NCBI GenBank assembly: GCA_947458745.1 | Contig: CANGYQ010000001.1 | Coordinates: 744,001-808,000, forward strand | From: Bryobacteraceae bacterium | GTDB lineage: Bacteria > Acidobacteriota > Terriglobia > Bryobacterales > Bryobacteraceae | DNA: 64,000 nucleotides | Direction: 5' to 3' | Shown: piece after piece, positions 33,984 to 42,162 of the stretch | Layout: every line of letters starts with the position of its first letter | How positions within the stretch are numbered: position 1 is the first letter of the stretch | Translations under genes and position numbers: made by a program | Notes under the pieces: generated by a model | Databases searched by the model: none | What the model was told of the DNA's origin: nothing | The model's input: only the letters and a program-made list of their open reading frames with translations

Positions 33984-36900
33984 CTACTTCTTCACCTCAA
34001 TCGCCGGCAGGTTGGCATCCCGCACCAGCTTGTTGAGGGCCGGCACTTCGTCCTTTTTCACGGTGGCCAGTTTGCCGATCTGCGCATTGATGGCCGTGCT
34101 GAGTTCTTCCTGCAGCATCCGGGATTGATCGGTGGGCGCGGCATCGGCACTTTGCACCACACCCAGTAACGCCGCCAGCTTGTTGTTCAGCTTGATGGGG
34201 TAGTTCAGCGGGTCCTGGTTGGAGCGGTTCTTGGTCTGGTACAGCTCCTGCTCAATCGCCGTCAGTTTTTCATTGAGTGCCTTGGCCGCTTCCACTACCT
34301 TCTTGCCTTCCGCCGCATCTTTCCAACGGTCGGTGACACCGTCGAGTTGTTTACGGATGTCGCGGATATCCAAAATGGCCTGGTGCGTGTCGCTGAGCTT
34401 GTCGCGCAGTTGGAGGCTGAGCTCAAGCTGGCGCTGATACTCGGCGGGCGTCGTGGTGACGCGTGGGTCCTTCTTCACGGTCAAGCTCTGCGTCTGTGTG
34501 GCACCGGCCGCGGTCACACGAACCTGATAGGTACCGGGCATTACGCGGGGTCCGCGGACGTTACCCGCCCACATGATCAGCCCCGGGAACGTCTTGGCGT
34601 CGGCATGGCGAAGATCCCACACGTAGCGGTTGAGACCACCTTCCGCCTTCAGCTTGTCTTCACGGATCACTTTGCCGGTGCTGTCCAGGAACTCCAGCTT
34701 CACGTCGTCCTTCGGCTTCGTCTTCAGCCACATCAGGACGGCTGCCCCCGGTGCCGGATTCTGGCCCACGGGCCCGCTGGCGCGCCCTTCGCTAAAGCCC
34801 ACCGCGGGCAGCCGGTAAGCGTCCTTGGGCGCGAAGACATGCAGGTCTTTGGCCGCCAGGTCGTCGGTTAGCTGGTGCAGCAACGGCAGGTCGTCCAGCA
34901 CCCAGAAGGCGCGGCCTTGTGTCGCCACCACCAGATCTTTCTCGCGAGCCTGGAATGTCAGGTCGGTGATCGGCACGGTGGGCAGATTCAACTGCAGCGG
35001 CTGCCAGGCGTCGCCATCATTGAACGAGACGTAGAGGCCCGTCTCCGTGCCCGCAAACAGGAGCCCGCGACGGGCCGGGTCTTCCCGGATGACGCGCGTG
35101 AACGTCGTGGCCGGGATGCCCGAGACGATCTTCTTCCAGGTCTTTCCGTAGTCGGAGGTCTTATACAGATACGGCTGGAAGTCGTCGTGCTTGTACATGG
35201 TGGCGGCGACATAGGCGGTGCCGGGGTCGTGCGGTGAGGACTCAATCGAGTTGATCTGGATCCATTCCGGCATCATCTCTTTGGGCGGCGTCACGTTGTC
35301 CCACTTCTGGCCGCCATCGCGCGTCACATGGACCAGGCCATCGTCGGACCCGGTCCAGATGACGCCTTTGGTGCGCGGCGATTCGGCCACGGTGAAGATG
35401 GTGCAGTAGTATTCGACACCGGTGTTGTCCTTGGTGATCGGCCCGCCGCTGGAGCCTTGTTTTGATTTGTCGTCGCGCGTCAGATCGGGCGAGATCGGCT
35501 TCCAGCTCTGCCCTTCGTTGGTGCTCGCAAAGAGGCGATTGCCAGCGGCGTAGAGCAGGTTCGAATCATGCGGCGAGAACAGAATCGGGAAATTCCACTG
35601 GAACCGGTAGCGCATGCCTTCAGCGCCATAACCCATTGGATTGTCCGGCCACACGGTGACGTTGCGGACCTGCCGCGTGCGGTGGTCATAGCGGGTGAGC
35701 AGGCCACCGTAGCTGCCGGCAAAGATGACGTTCGCATCCTTGGGGTGCGGTGCCATCCAACCGGATTCGCCCCCGCCCGCCGGGTGCCAGGCACGTTCAT
35801 CGATCCCAGCGTCGAGCGTCCGGCTGGCGATGCGGACGGTGGTGTTGTCCTGCTGCGCGCCGTAGATGTTGTAGGGCCACTCATTGTCCGTGGTGACGCG
35901 GTAGAACTGCGAGGTCGGCTGATTGTAGAGCGAGGTCCAGGCCTTGCCGCCGTTGCCCGAAACATTTGCGCCACCGTCGTTGCCCTCGATCAGGCGTTGC
36001 GAATCATGGGGTGCGATCCAGAGGTCATGGTTGTCGCCATGCGGCGTCGGAATCGCCTCAAACGTCTTGCCGCCGTCGTTGGACCGCCAAAACTGCACGT
36101 TCAACACATAGACGCGGTCGGCAATCAGCGGATCGGCATAGATGCGCGAGTAGTACCAGGCGCGCTGGCGCAGGTTGCGGTCTTCATTGACGCGGGTCCA
36201 GGTTTTGCCGCCATTCTCCGAGCGGAACACGCCGCCGTCTTCGGCCTCGATCAACGCCCAGACGCGGTCCGGGTTGACGGGGGAAACGGTCAAGCCGATC
36301 TTGCCGACGATGCCCTTGGGGCCGCCGGGATTGCGGGTCAACTCGGTCCAGGTATCGCCGCCATTGACGCTCTTGAAGAGGCCGCCGCCCGGGCCACCGG
36401 ATTCCAGGCTCCACGGCGTACGCTTGACGTCCCAGTAGCCCGCGTAGAGAACATTGGCGTTGCTCGGGTCCATGGCCAAATCGATGACGCCGGTCCGGTC
36501 ATTGCGGACCGGGCCCACCTGCTGCCAAGTCTTGCCGCCGTCGCGCGTGCGGTAGACGCCGCGCTCATTGCTGGACCCAAAAATGTGGCCCAGGACGCCC
36601 GCGTAGGCGATGTCGCAGTTCTTCGGGTGGATGCGGATGCGGCCAATGTGGCGCGTGTCGCCCAGGCCAGCACGGGTCCAGGTGCGGCCCGCGTCGGTGG
36701 ATTTATAGACGCCATCGCCATGAGAGACATTGCCGCGGATCGGCACTTCGCCCATGCCCGCGTAGATGACGTTGGGGTCCGCTTCACAAACGCTCACCGC
36801 GCCGACGGAGCCGGTGCCGATCTGGCCATCGGTGATGGGCTCCCAATTGAAGCCGCCATCGGTGGTCTTGAACACCCCGCCGCCGGTGGCCCCGAAGTAG

Positions 36901-37064
36901 TAAGTGTTGGGCTGCGAAGCGACCCCCGCCACGGCCGTCACACGACCACCCCGGAAGGGGCCGACCAGGCGGTACTTCAACGACTGATAGAGCTTGGGAT
37001 CAGGCGCGGCAAAGGCGGCGCAAGAGAGCAGTATGACGAGGCATCGGCGAAACGAGCGGGGCAT
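33984..37064 (-). CDS. Large exported beta-propeller (BNR/sortilin-like) protein
   Basis: Starting at ATG 37064 (MPRSFRR), the protein has 1026 residues. It begins with a signal peptide (CLVILLSCAAFAAPD) and then many repeats of the BNR/Asp-box type: GGVFKTTDGGFNWEP, GVYKSTDAGRTWTRAG, GVYRTRDGGKTWQQVG, GGLFKSVNGGDTWTEL, LFASTNEGQSWKP. These build one or two propellers in residues about 30-720. The C-terminal 300 residues are helical and carry a beta domain. Related proteins are annotated as glycosyl hydrolases or VPS10-like proteins. A catalytic site is not identified. It stands alone, minus strand. Confidence 0.88.
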   Translation of the reverse strand: MPRSFRRCLVILLSCAAFAAPDPKLYQSLKYRLVGPFRGGRVTAVAGVASQPNTYYFGATGGGVFKTTDGGFNWEPITDGQIGTGSVGAVSVCEADPNVIYAGMGEVPIRGNVSHGDGVYKSTDAGRTWTRAGLGDTRHIGRIRIHPKNCDIAYAGVLGHIFGSSNERGVYRTRDGGKTWQQVGPVRNDRTGVIDLAMDPSNANVLYAGYWDVKRTPWSLESGGPGGGLFKSVNGGDTWTELTRNPGGPKGIVGKIGLTVSPVNPDRVWALIEAEDGGVFRSENGGKTWTRVNEDRNLRQRAWYYSRIYADPLIADRVYVLNVQFWRSNDGGKTFEAIPTPHGDNHDLWIAPHDSQRLIEGNDGGANVSGNGGKAWTSLYNQPTSQFYRVTTDNEWPYNIYGAQQDNTTVRIASRTLDAGIDERAWHPAGGGESGWMAPHPKDANVIFAGSYGGLLTRYDHRTRQVRNVTVWPDNPMGYGAEGMRYRFQWNFPILFSPHDSNLLYAAGNRLFASTNEGQSWKPISPDLTRDDKSKQGSSGGPITKDNTGVEYYCTIFTVAESPRTKGVIWTGSDDGLVHVTRDGGQKWDNVTPPKEMMPEWIQINSIESSPHDPGTAYVAATMYKHDDFQPYLYKTSDYGKTWKKIVSGIPATTFTRVIREDPARRGLLFAGTETGLYVSFNDGDAWQPLQLNLPTVPITDLTFQAREKDLVVATQGRAFWVLDDLPLLHQLTDDLAAKDLHVFAPKDAYRLPAVGFSEGRASGPVGQNPAPGAAVLMWLKTKPKDDVKLEFLDSTGKVIREDKLKAEGGLNRYVWDLRHADAKTFPGLIMWAGNVRGPRVMPGTYQVRVTAAGATQTQSLTVKKDPRVTTTPAEYQRQLELSLQLRDKLSDTHQAILDIRDIRKQLDGVTDRWKDAAEGKKVVEAAKALNEKLTAIEQELYQTKNRSNQDPLNYPIKLNNKLAALLGVVQSADAAPTDQSRMLQEELSTAINAQIGKLATVKKDEVPALNKLVRDANLPAIEVKK

Positions 37065-37106
37065 GTTGGCAATGTAGCAGAAGTGTGAAAGCCGATCGCA
37101 TCTCAC

Positions 37107-37635
37107 GGATCATGCGTAGGCTGGAACTTCGGGCCGCTCTCTAACTGCACCATTGTGCCCGCGCATATCAGCGAGGACGCATCCACTTGCGAAGGATATG
37201 GACCTACTTCTGAGCTTTCCGCGTGGGCCTAAACCGGTGGGGAACTTGCTAGGGCCGGTGCCGCCTCACGATGACGGGAAGGCCGCTAAAGTAAGGTGCG
37301 GAAGAAGCTAGAGCGCGTATCCTCGGGGCTCAGAGTTCCCCTAAAGGCGCGAGATTAGGCGAGCATCCCAGGAAAACTCTGAAGAGACCCTGAGATTAGT
37401 GCTCTTCTAGATCCTGAAGCGATTCGCCTTGGGTGACTTAGTCTGGAAACTCTTCCAGGTAACCCAGCCAATCCTGGCCGTATTGCCAGTAGACGAATCG
37501 TGCCTTCATACCAGTCTTGTAGGCCTGTTCGGATAGACCCGGTGCCAGCAGGGACACACGGAGTACAGGGAAAGTTTAGCGATTCCGAATTGCGAACTTG
37601 GCGCACCATTCAGAAAACACTTGCATCCCTAGCGT
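37107..37635. other. Gene-poor intergenic region
   Basis: About 530 bp between the propeller protein and the PadR gene. I see no intact gene or RNA. It contains the HicB-like relic at 37396-37509 and ends in the PadR promoter region. The base composition is slightly lower in G+C than the flanking genes. Confidence 0.6.
37396..37509 (-). pseudogene. HicB-like antitoxin relic with in-frame stop
   Basis: From ATG 37509 on the minus strand, 23 codons read MKARFVYWQYGQDWLGYLEE FPD, then TAA (37440-37438), then 13 more codons VTQGESLQDLEEH, then TAA (37398-37396). The pattern is that of small HicB-family antitoxins, in which the position of the first stop is normally Tyr. A single base change would restore reading. 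The C-terminal part is not recognisable. No HicA partner is seen. Confidence 0.65.
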
Positions 37636-37647
37636 TCTACATGTAGA
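37636..37647. promoter_or_regulatory. Predicted PadR operator
   Basis: A perfect 12-bp palindrome TCTACATGTAGA lies 9 bp upstream of the padR ATG. PadR-type repressors bind ATGT/ACAT palindromes and this one contains the CATG core. A TTGCAT (37621-37626) / TAGAGT (37644-37649) pair with 17-bp spacing overlaps it, so the regulator would repress its own promoter and the ADOP gene. Confidence 0.65.
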
Positions 37648-37656
37648 GTTCTAGGT

Positions 37657-37989
37657 ATGGCATCTGGCCGCGCAGATTCACTACAAGGGGCGCTCTCCCT
37701 GCTGGTCTTGAAGACCTTGGCTTTTGGCGAAATGCATGGCTACGCGATCACCCAGCACATCCAGCGAGCTTCTCAAGAAGCGTTGCGGGTGGAAGAAGGG
37801 TCGCTCTACCCGGCCCTGCACCGCATGGAGCAGACCGGCTGGATTGCGAGCCAGTGGAAGTTGACCGAAACCAACCGGCGGGCGCGCTTCTATTCGCTCA
37901 CCGATGAAGGCCGTCGCCAACTGGAGGCGGAAGAGCAGAACTGGGCGCGACTGACCAGCGCGGTGGCGCAAGTGCTGGCCTGGAGCTAA
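37657..37989 (+). CDS. PadR family transcriptional regulator
   Basis: The 110-residue protein is a winged-helix PadR: LLVLKTLAFGEMHGYAITQHIQ, then EEGSLYPALHRMEQTGWIASQW, then RRARFYSLTDEGRRQLEAE. This arrangement with a short C-terminal helix is the PadR-s2 type common in Acidobacteria. Its stop lies 3 bp before the start of the ADOP permease gene, so they form an operon. The perfect palindrome just upstream supports autoregulation. The effector is unknown. The domain call is certain. Confidence 0.95.
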   Translation: MASGRADSLQGALSLLVLKTLAFGEMHGYAITQHIQRASQEALRVEEGSLYPALHRMEQTGWIASQWKLTETNRRARFYSLTDEGRRQLEAEEQNWARLTSAVAQVLAWS

Positions 37990-37992
37990 ATC

Positions 37993-40578
37993 ATGGGACT
38001 ACTCAACAAGTTGCGCAACACCCTGGGCGGTGGCGACCGTGTGGCCGACGATGTCCAGGCCGAGATGCAGTTTCACCTGGAGCAAACCACGGCCGATCTG
38101 ATGGCCGGGGGCATGACGCTGTCCGACGCACGGCGTGAGGCCCGGCGGCGGTTCGGCGCCGTGACGCGGCTGCAGGATGAGGCCCACGATGCCGACATGA
38201 TCCAGTGGCTGGAAGGCTGGCTGCGCGACCTGCGCCTGGCCGCCCGCAGCTTGCGCCGCCGCCCCGGGATGACGCTGACCGCGGTCGCTTCGCTAGCCAT
38301 TGGACTGGGAGCCACGGCGGCCATCTTCACCATCGTCGATGCGGTCCTGCTGAAGCCGCTGCCGCTGCCGGAGCCAGACCGCCTGGTGGTGATCCGTGAA
38401 TTCCGCAACGGGCAACAATCAGGCGGCAATCCTCAACGCCTGAAGGACTGGGCGACCATGGTGCCCGCCTTTCAGGCCACCATGGGCTTCTATGGCGAGA
38501 CGTTGATTCGCCGCGGGGCGCGCGGGCCGGAAAAGGTAACGGTCACGCGGACCTTCGGGCGCTTTCTCGATGTGCTCGGAGCTGTCCCCGCGCAAGGGCG
38601 GGCGTTCACTGCGGATGAAGAGAACCAGGGGCCGCCGGTGGCTGTCATATCTCACCGGTTCTGGGTTTCTCGCCTGGGCAGCGATCCGCAGATCTTGGGC
38701 CAGACGCTCAGCTTCAACAGCGCTACGTTTACCGTCATTGGCGTACTGCCCTCCCACATCGACTATCCATCCGACCTGGAAGTGATCGCTCCGGCAACGC
38801 GCGACATGCAGAACACGGCCCGCCGCGCAGGCTTTCTGGCTGGAGTGGCTCGCTTGAAGCCCAGTGTCTCCATCGCTGAGGCGCAAGGCCAACTGGCCAC
38901 TGTCGCGGCCACGCTGGCGGCCCAGTATCCAGACACGGACCGCAATCGCTCCGCCCGGCTGGTGCCGCTGGAAGAGGAGCAGGTGGAAGACGCCAAACCG
39001 GCCCTGCTGCTTCTGTTGGCCACCGTAGTCAGCGTCCTGCTGATTGCCTGCGTCAATGTCTCCGGACTCCTGTTGGCGCGGGGCGCGGAGCGGCAGCGGG
39101 AATCGTCGATCCGTGTGGCGATGGGTGCGGGGCGCGGCAGCCTCATCCGGTTGCAACTGGCGGAGAGTCTACTACTCGCCATCCTGGGTGGGACGTTCGG
39201 ACTAACGCTGGCCTTTGCCGGAGTGGATGTTCTCAAGGCTGTGCTGCCCGCCGAGGCCCTCCCGCGCCTAGAACGCGCCGTGATTGACGGGCACACCCTG
39301 CTGTTCATGCTGGCCGCCGTCATCGTGGCGGCACTGGTAGCGGGCATCGCCCCCGCACTCAAGTTGTCGCGAGTCCAGTTGGCTGCCGGACGAGTGACGG
39401 CCACCCGCCACACCCGGAGCCTCCGGACCGCCTTGGTCGTCGGGCAAGTGATGCTCTCCACGGTGCTGGTGGTTGGGTCGGCGCTACTGGCCCGCAGTCT
39501 GTTTGAGATGAAGTCCGCCCCGCTGGGCTTTCACCCGCAGCGGCTGACGATTGTTGAAATCGACTTTCCCTGGGATACCGAAAAGGTCCGGCTGGAGAAG
39601 TTCACGCAGCAGGCCTTGGAGGCCTTCCGCGCCATCCCTGGAGTCTCCGCCGCCTCCGTGACTGACCGCTTGCCTACGCAGGGCGGCTCGCAATCCGGGC
39701 CCATCGTAGTTGTCGGCCGGACGCTGTCACCCGAGCTGTCCGAGCGATCAGTGTCGATGCGGGGAGCGAGTCCTGAGTATCTCGCCACCATCGGCGCGAC
39801 GCTCAAATCCGGCCAGTGGCTGACTCCGCGCGGCCCCAACGGTCCCCGGGAAGCGATCGTCAACGAAACGCTCGCCCGCCTGTACTTCCCCGACGGCCGC
39901 GTCCTCGGCAGTGAGATCGCCTTCCAACGCGGCGGCAAGGCCGTGCCGTACCGCATTGTCGGCGTCATGGCCGATCTGCGCCAAAGCCTGACCAACCGCG
40001 AGCCCGCGGCGGAAGCCTTTCTCCCCATGAGCGATGTTTATTGGCCAATGCTCCGCTTTGCGTTGCGCTCGGAGAGCGCCAGTCTGGCCCGGCCGGTCCG
40101 GGAGGCGGTGGCGCAGTTTTCACCGGACACGATCATCGACAAGATCTCCACCATGGACGCGGAGCTGGAAAAAGCAGCCTCGTCGCCGTCGGTGATCACG
40201 TACCTGTTGGCGGGCTTTGCCGGCGTGGCCCTGCTGCTGGCGGCCATCGGCCTGTTCGGCATCATCGCGGGCGAAGTGGCGGAACGCACCAAGGAGATCG
40301 GGATTCGCTTGGCCTTGGGTGCGGCGCCGGGTCGCGTTCAAATGGAAGTCCTGCGCCGCGGCTTGATCGTGGCGGGTGTGGGCTTGGCGGCGGGCCTGAT
40401 GGCTGCGCTCGGCACCAGCCGCTTGCTGGAATCGATGCTCTATGGCGTCACTTCGCGCGACGGTTTGTCGCTGGCGGTCACTGTGGGCGTCCTGCTGGTG
40501 GTGGCCGCTTTCGCTTCCTGGATCCCCGCGCGCCGGGCGTCCCGAGTGGACCCCACGATCGCGTTGCGTTCCGAATAG
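37993..40578 (+). CDS. Acidobacterial duplicated orphan permease (MacB/FtsX-type, ADOP)
   Basis: The 861-residue protein has an N-terminal cytoplasmic segment (HLEQTTADLMAGGMTLSDARREARRRFGAV) that is typical of ADOP proteins, a first membrane helix near residue 95-115 (MTLTAVASLAIGLGATAAIF), a periplasmic MacB_PCD domain, three further helices with FtsX character around residues 340-450, a second periplasmic domain, and three helices at the end (GVALLLAAIGLFGIIAGEVAERTKEIGIRLALGA). FtsX/MacB permeases normally need an ABC ATPase; none is in the operon, which is why this family is called orphan. Transport substrate is unknown. It is co-transcribed with the PadR gene. Confidence 0.93.
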   Translation: MGLLNKLRNTLGGGDRVADDVQAEMQFHLEQTTADLMAGGMTLSDARREARRRFGAVTRLQDEAHDADMIQWLEGWLRDLRLAARSLRRRPGMTLTAVASLAIGLGATAAIFTIVDAVLLKPLPLPEPDRLVVIREFRNGQQSGGNPQRLKDWATMVPAFQATMGFYGETLIRRGARGPEKVTVTRTFGRFLDVLGAVPAQGRAFTADEENQGPPVAVISHRFWVSRLGSDPQILGQTLSFNSATFTVIGVLPSHIDYPSDLEVIAPATRDMQNTARRAGFLAGVARLKPSVSIAEAQGQLATVAATLAAQYPDTDRNRSARLVPLEEEQVEDAKPALLLLLATVVSVLLIACVNVSGLLLARGAERQRESSIRVAMGAGRGSLIRLQLAESLLLAILGGTFGLTLAFAGVDVLKAVLPAEALPRLERAVIDGHTLLFMLAAVIVAALVAGIAPALKLSRVQLAAGRVTATRHTRSLRTALVVGQVMLSTVLVVGSALLARSLFEMKSAPLGFHPQRLTIVEIDFPWDTEKVRLEKFTQQALEAFRAIPGVSAASVTDRLPTQGGSQSGPIVVVGRTLSPELSERSVSMRGASPEYLATIGATLKSGQWLTPRGPNGPREAIVNETLARLYFPDGRVLGSEIAFQRGGKAVPYRIVGVMADLRQSLTNREPAAEAFLPMSDVYWPMLRFALRSESASLARPVREAVAQFSPDTIIDKISTMDAELEKAASSPSVITYLLAGFAGVALLLAAIGLFGIIAGEVAERTKEIGIRLALGAAPGRVQMEVLRRGLIVAGVGLAAGLMAALGTSRLLESMLYGVTSRDGLSLAVTVGVLLVVAAFASWIPARRASRVDPTIALRSE

Positions 40579-40610
40579 CCAGCTTCAAGTTGCTGCCGGG
40601 CGGGGCTAAA

Positions 40611-41078
40611 ATGAGATTGATGCTCCGCCTTGCTTTCGTCGCCGTCGTATTCGTTCTCGGCTCCGCCGCCCTTGCGCAACAGCTGCCCGAAGGCCCCGGC
40701 CGCGCCGAAACCGAGAAGCTCTGCAAGCAGTGTCACGAAGTGGCCCGCTCCATTTCGCCGCGCCTGGACCGTGATGGCTGGGGCCAGACGATGACCAAGA
40801 TGACGGCCTTCGGCATGAAGAGCACCTCGGAAGAGTACGCCCTGGTGCTCGACTACCTGGTGAAGAACTACCCGGCCGAAGACGTGCCGCGCATCAACGT
40901 CAACCAGGCCACCGCGATTCAGCTGGAAAGCGTGCTCGGGCTGCGCCGGTCACAAGCCAAGGAAGTGCTGGCCTACCGCGAAAAGAATGGCGACTTCAAA
41001 ACGATCGACGATCTGAAGAAAGTGCCCGGTCTCGATGCGGCCAAGTTGGACGCCAAAAAGGACCGGATTCTGTTCTAA
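40611..41078 (+). CDS. Exported protein with a heme motif and a helix-hairpin-helix domain
   Basis: Starting at ATG 40611, the protein has 155 residues: a signal peptide (LAFVAVVFVLGSAALAQ), the segment PEGPGRAETEKLCKQCHEVARS with one CxxCH heme motif, and a C-terminal ComEA-like helix-hairpin-helix (RINVNQATAIQLESVLGL, KNGDFKTIDDLKKVPGLD). A second gene at 41575-42072 on the other strand has the same layout. HhH domains of this type often bind DNA, as in competence protein ComEA, but they also occur in electron-transfer and adhesion proteins. The combination with a c-type heme is unusual. It lies 32 bp downstream of the ADOP gene. Confidence 0.82.
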   Translation: MRLMLRLAFVAVVFVLGSAALAQQLPEGPGRAETEKLCKQCHEVARSISPRLDRDGWGQTMTKMTAFGMKSTSEEYALVLDYLVKNYPAEDVPRINVNQATAIQLESVLGLRRSQAKEVLAYREKNGDFKTIDDLKKVPGLDAAKLDAKKDRILF

Positions 41079-41105
41079 CGGGGCGCGTGCCCGCATCCAT
41101 TTGTT

Positions 41106-41546
41106 GTGCGCTCCAAGACCGCTGCCCACAGCTCCATCCCGATCCACTGTCTCAATTGCTCGCGCTGGCTCCCACGCGAAAACCGCCACCATATCTGCCT
41201 CACGCCCACTGAACACGAGGTGATGAGCCACCTCACCGGCGAGTTGCGTGACGCCTGGGTGAAGCTGCGGGAGGTCTCGGCTGGCCTGGGCGAACAACGC
41301 ATCTACGCCTCGGCCAAAGCGGTGATGTTCTCGCGGTCCAGCTGCTACTTTTTCGCTCGACCCAAGAAGGCCTCCCTGGAACTGTGCATCTTTCTGGCGG
41401 GCGAGCTCGATCATCCCATCATCAAATCCAGCAAGCCCGTCTCGAAGCAAAAGCTGGCTCATACGGTGCTGGTGCACCATGAGGATCAAATTGAAGCGCC
41501 ATTGACCGAGTGGATCCAAGCCGCCTGGGAGCAGGTGCCAGAGTAG
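41106..41546 (+). CDS. DUF5655-like protein
   Basis: The 146-residue protein starts with GTG 41106. It has two Cys near the N-terminus (HCLNCSRWLPRENRHHIC) that could bind metal, followed by a DUF5655-like region (YASAKAVMFSRSSCYFFARPKKASLELCIFL, then HEDQIEAPLTEWIQAAWEQV). That family is thought to be related to nucleic-acid or restriction systems but is uncharacterised. The gene is sandwiched between the two heme-HhH genes. The family name is based on pattern recall, so medium confidence. Confidence 0.65.
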   Translation: MRSKTAAHSSIPIHCLNCSRWLPRENRHHICLTPTEHEVMSHLTGELRDAWVKLREVSAGLGEQRIYASAKAVMFSRSSCYFFARPKKASLELCIFLAGELDHPIIKSSKPVSKQKLAHTVLVHHEDQIEAPLTEWIQAAWEQVPE

Positions 41547-41574
41547 GGCAACTCAGCCGCCTTCACGAGGCCGC

Positions 41575-42072
41575 TCAAAAGTCGATGCGGTCCTTGCGTT
41601 CTTCCACGGCCCGGGTGTCGATGCCCGGGACCTTCTTAATGTCGTCGATCGTCTTAAAGTTCCCCTGGGCCCGCCGATGATCCACCAGCGCGACGGCCTG
41701 GGCTTGAGCCAAGCCCAACACTTCCGCCAGCTCACTGGCTTCCGCTGAATTCACGTTGACGCGGCGCACATCGGCTTTCGAAAAATTCTGGACCAGGTAG
41801 TCCATCACCAATACAAAGTCTTCGTCTTCACCCTTGGCACCGCGGCGGATCATGTCGTCCACCACGTCGGCCCAACCTTCACGGTCCAGGCGGCGCTTCG
41901 TAAAGATGCCGGGCCCGTGGCAGTTGCCGCAGATGCGCAGGGTAACCGCCTTGCCGGGACCCTCGGGCATCTGGGCCTTGCTGGCTTGCGCCTGCGCCAG
42001 CTCGCCCGAACAGCCAGCTGCCACCAGCCACAACAGGGTCGAAACGAGATTTGCTATAGAAGAATGGATCAT
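41575..42072 (-). CDS. Lipoprotein with a heme motif and a helix-hairpin-helix domain, paralog of the 40611 gene
   Basis: Chosen start is ATG 42072 (MIHSSIANLVS), giving 165 residues. A lipobox VAAGC near residue 20 suggests an outer-membrane or periplasmic lipoprotein. The next part, PEGPGKAVTLRICGNCHGPGIF, contains CxxCH, and the C-terminus (RVNVNSAEASELAEVLGL, QGNFKTIDDIKKVPGID) is a ComEA-like HhH domain. It aligns along its whole length with the 155-residue protein at 40611-41078 (PEGPG, CxxCH, RRLDREGW / PRLDRDGW). The two genes flank the DUF5655-like gene in opposite orientation and probably arose by duplication. The paralogue has no lipobox. Confidence 0.82.
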   Translation of the reverse strand: MIHSSIANLVSTLLWLVAAGCSGELAQAQASKAQMPEGPGKAVTLRICGNCHGPGIFTKRRLDREGWADVVDDMIRRGAKGEDEDFVLVMDYLVQNFSKADVRRVNVNSAEASELAEVLGLAQAQAVALVDHRRAQGNFKTIDDIKKVPGIDTRAVEERKDRIDF

Positions 42073-42162
42073 CAACGGCCCCAACGGCATGGCTGGGCAG
42101 TTAGAGCCCTCCACAACAGGCATTTTCTCAGATTCTGCGCGCACCTACGCCAGCGCTATAAA

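Noticed and set aside
35568..37088. 506-residue open frame on the plus strand
   Set aside because: It is antisense to the BNR-repeat protein. The repeats on the minus strand are unmistakable; the plus-strand text is rich in Ala, Val and Asp without any motif.
37355..37609. 84-residue open frame on the minus strand
   Set aside because: It overlaps the HicB-like relic in another frame; its text has no motif, and the relic frame is better explained.
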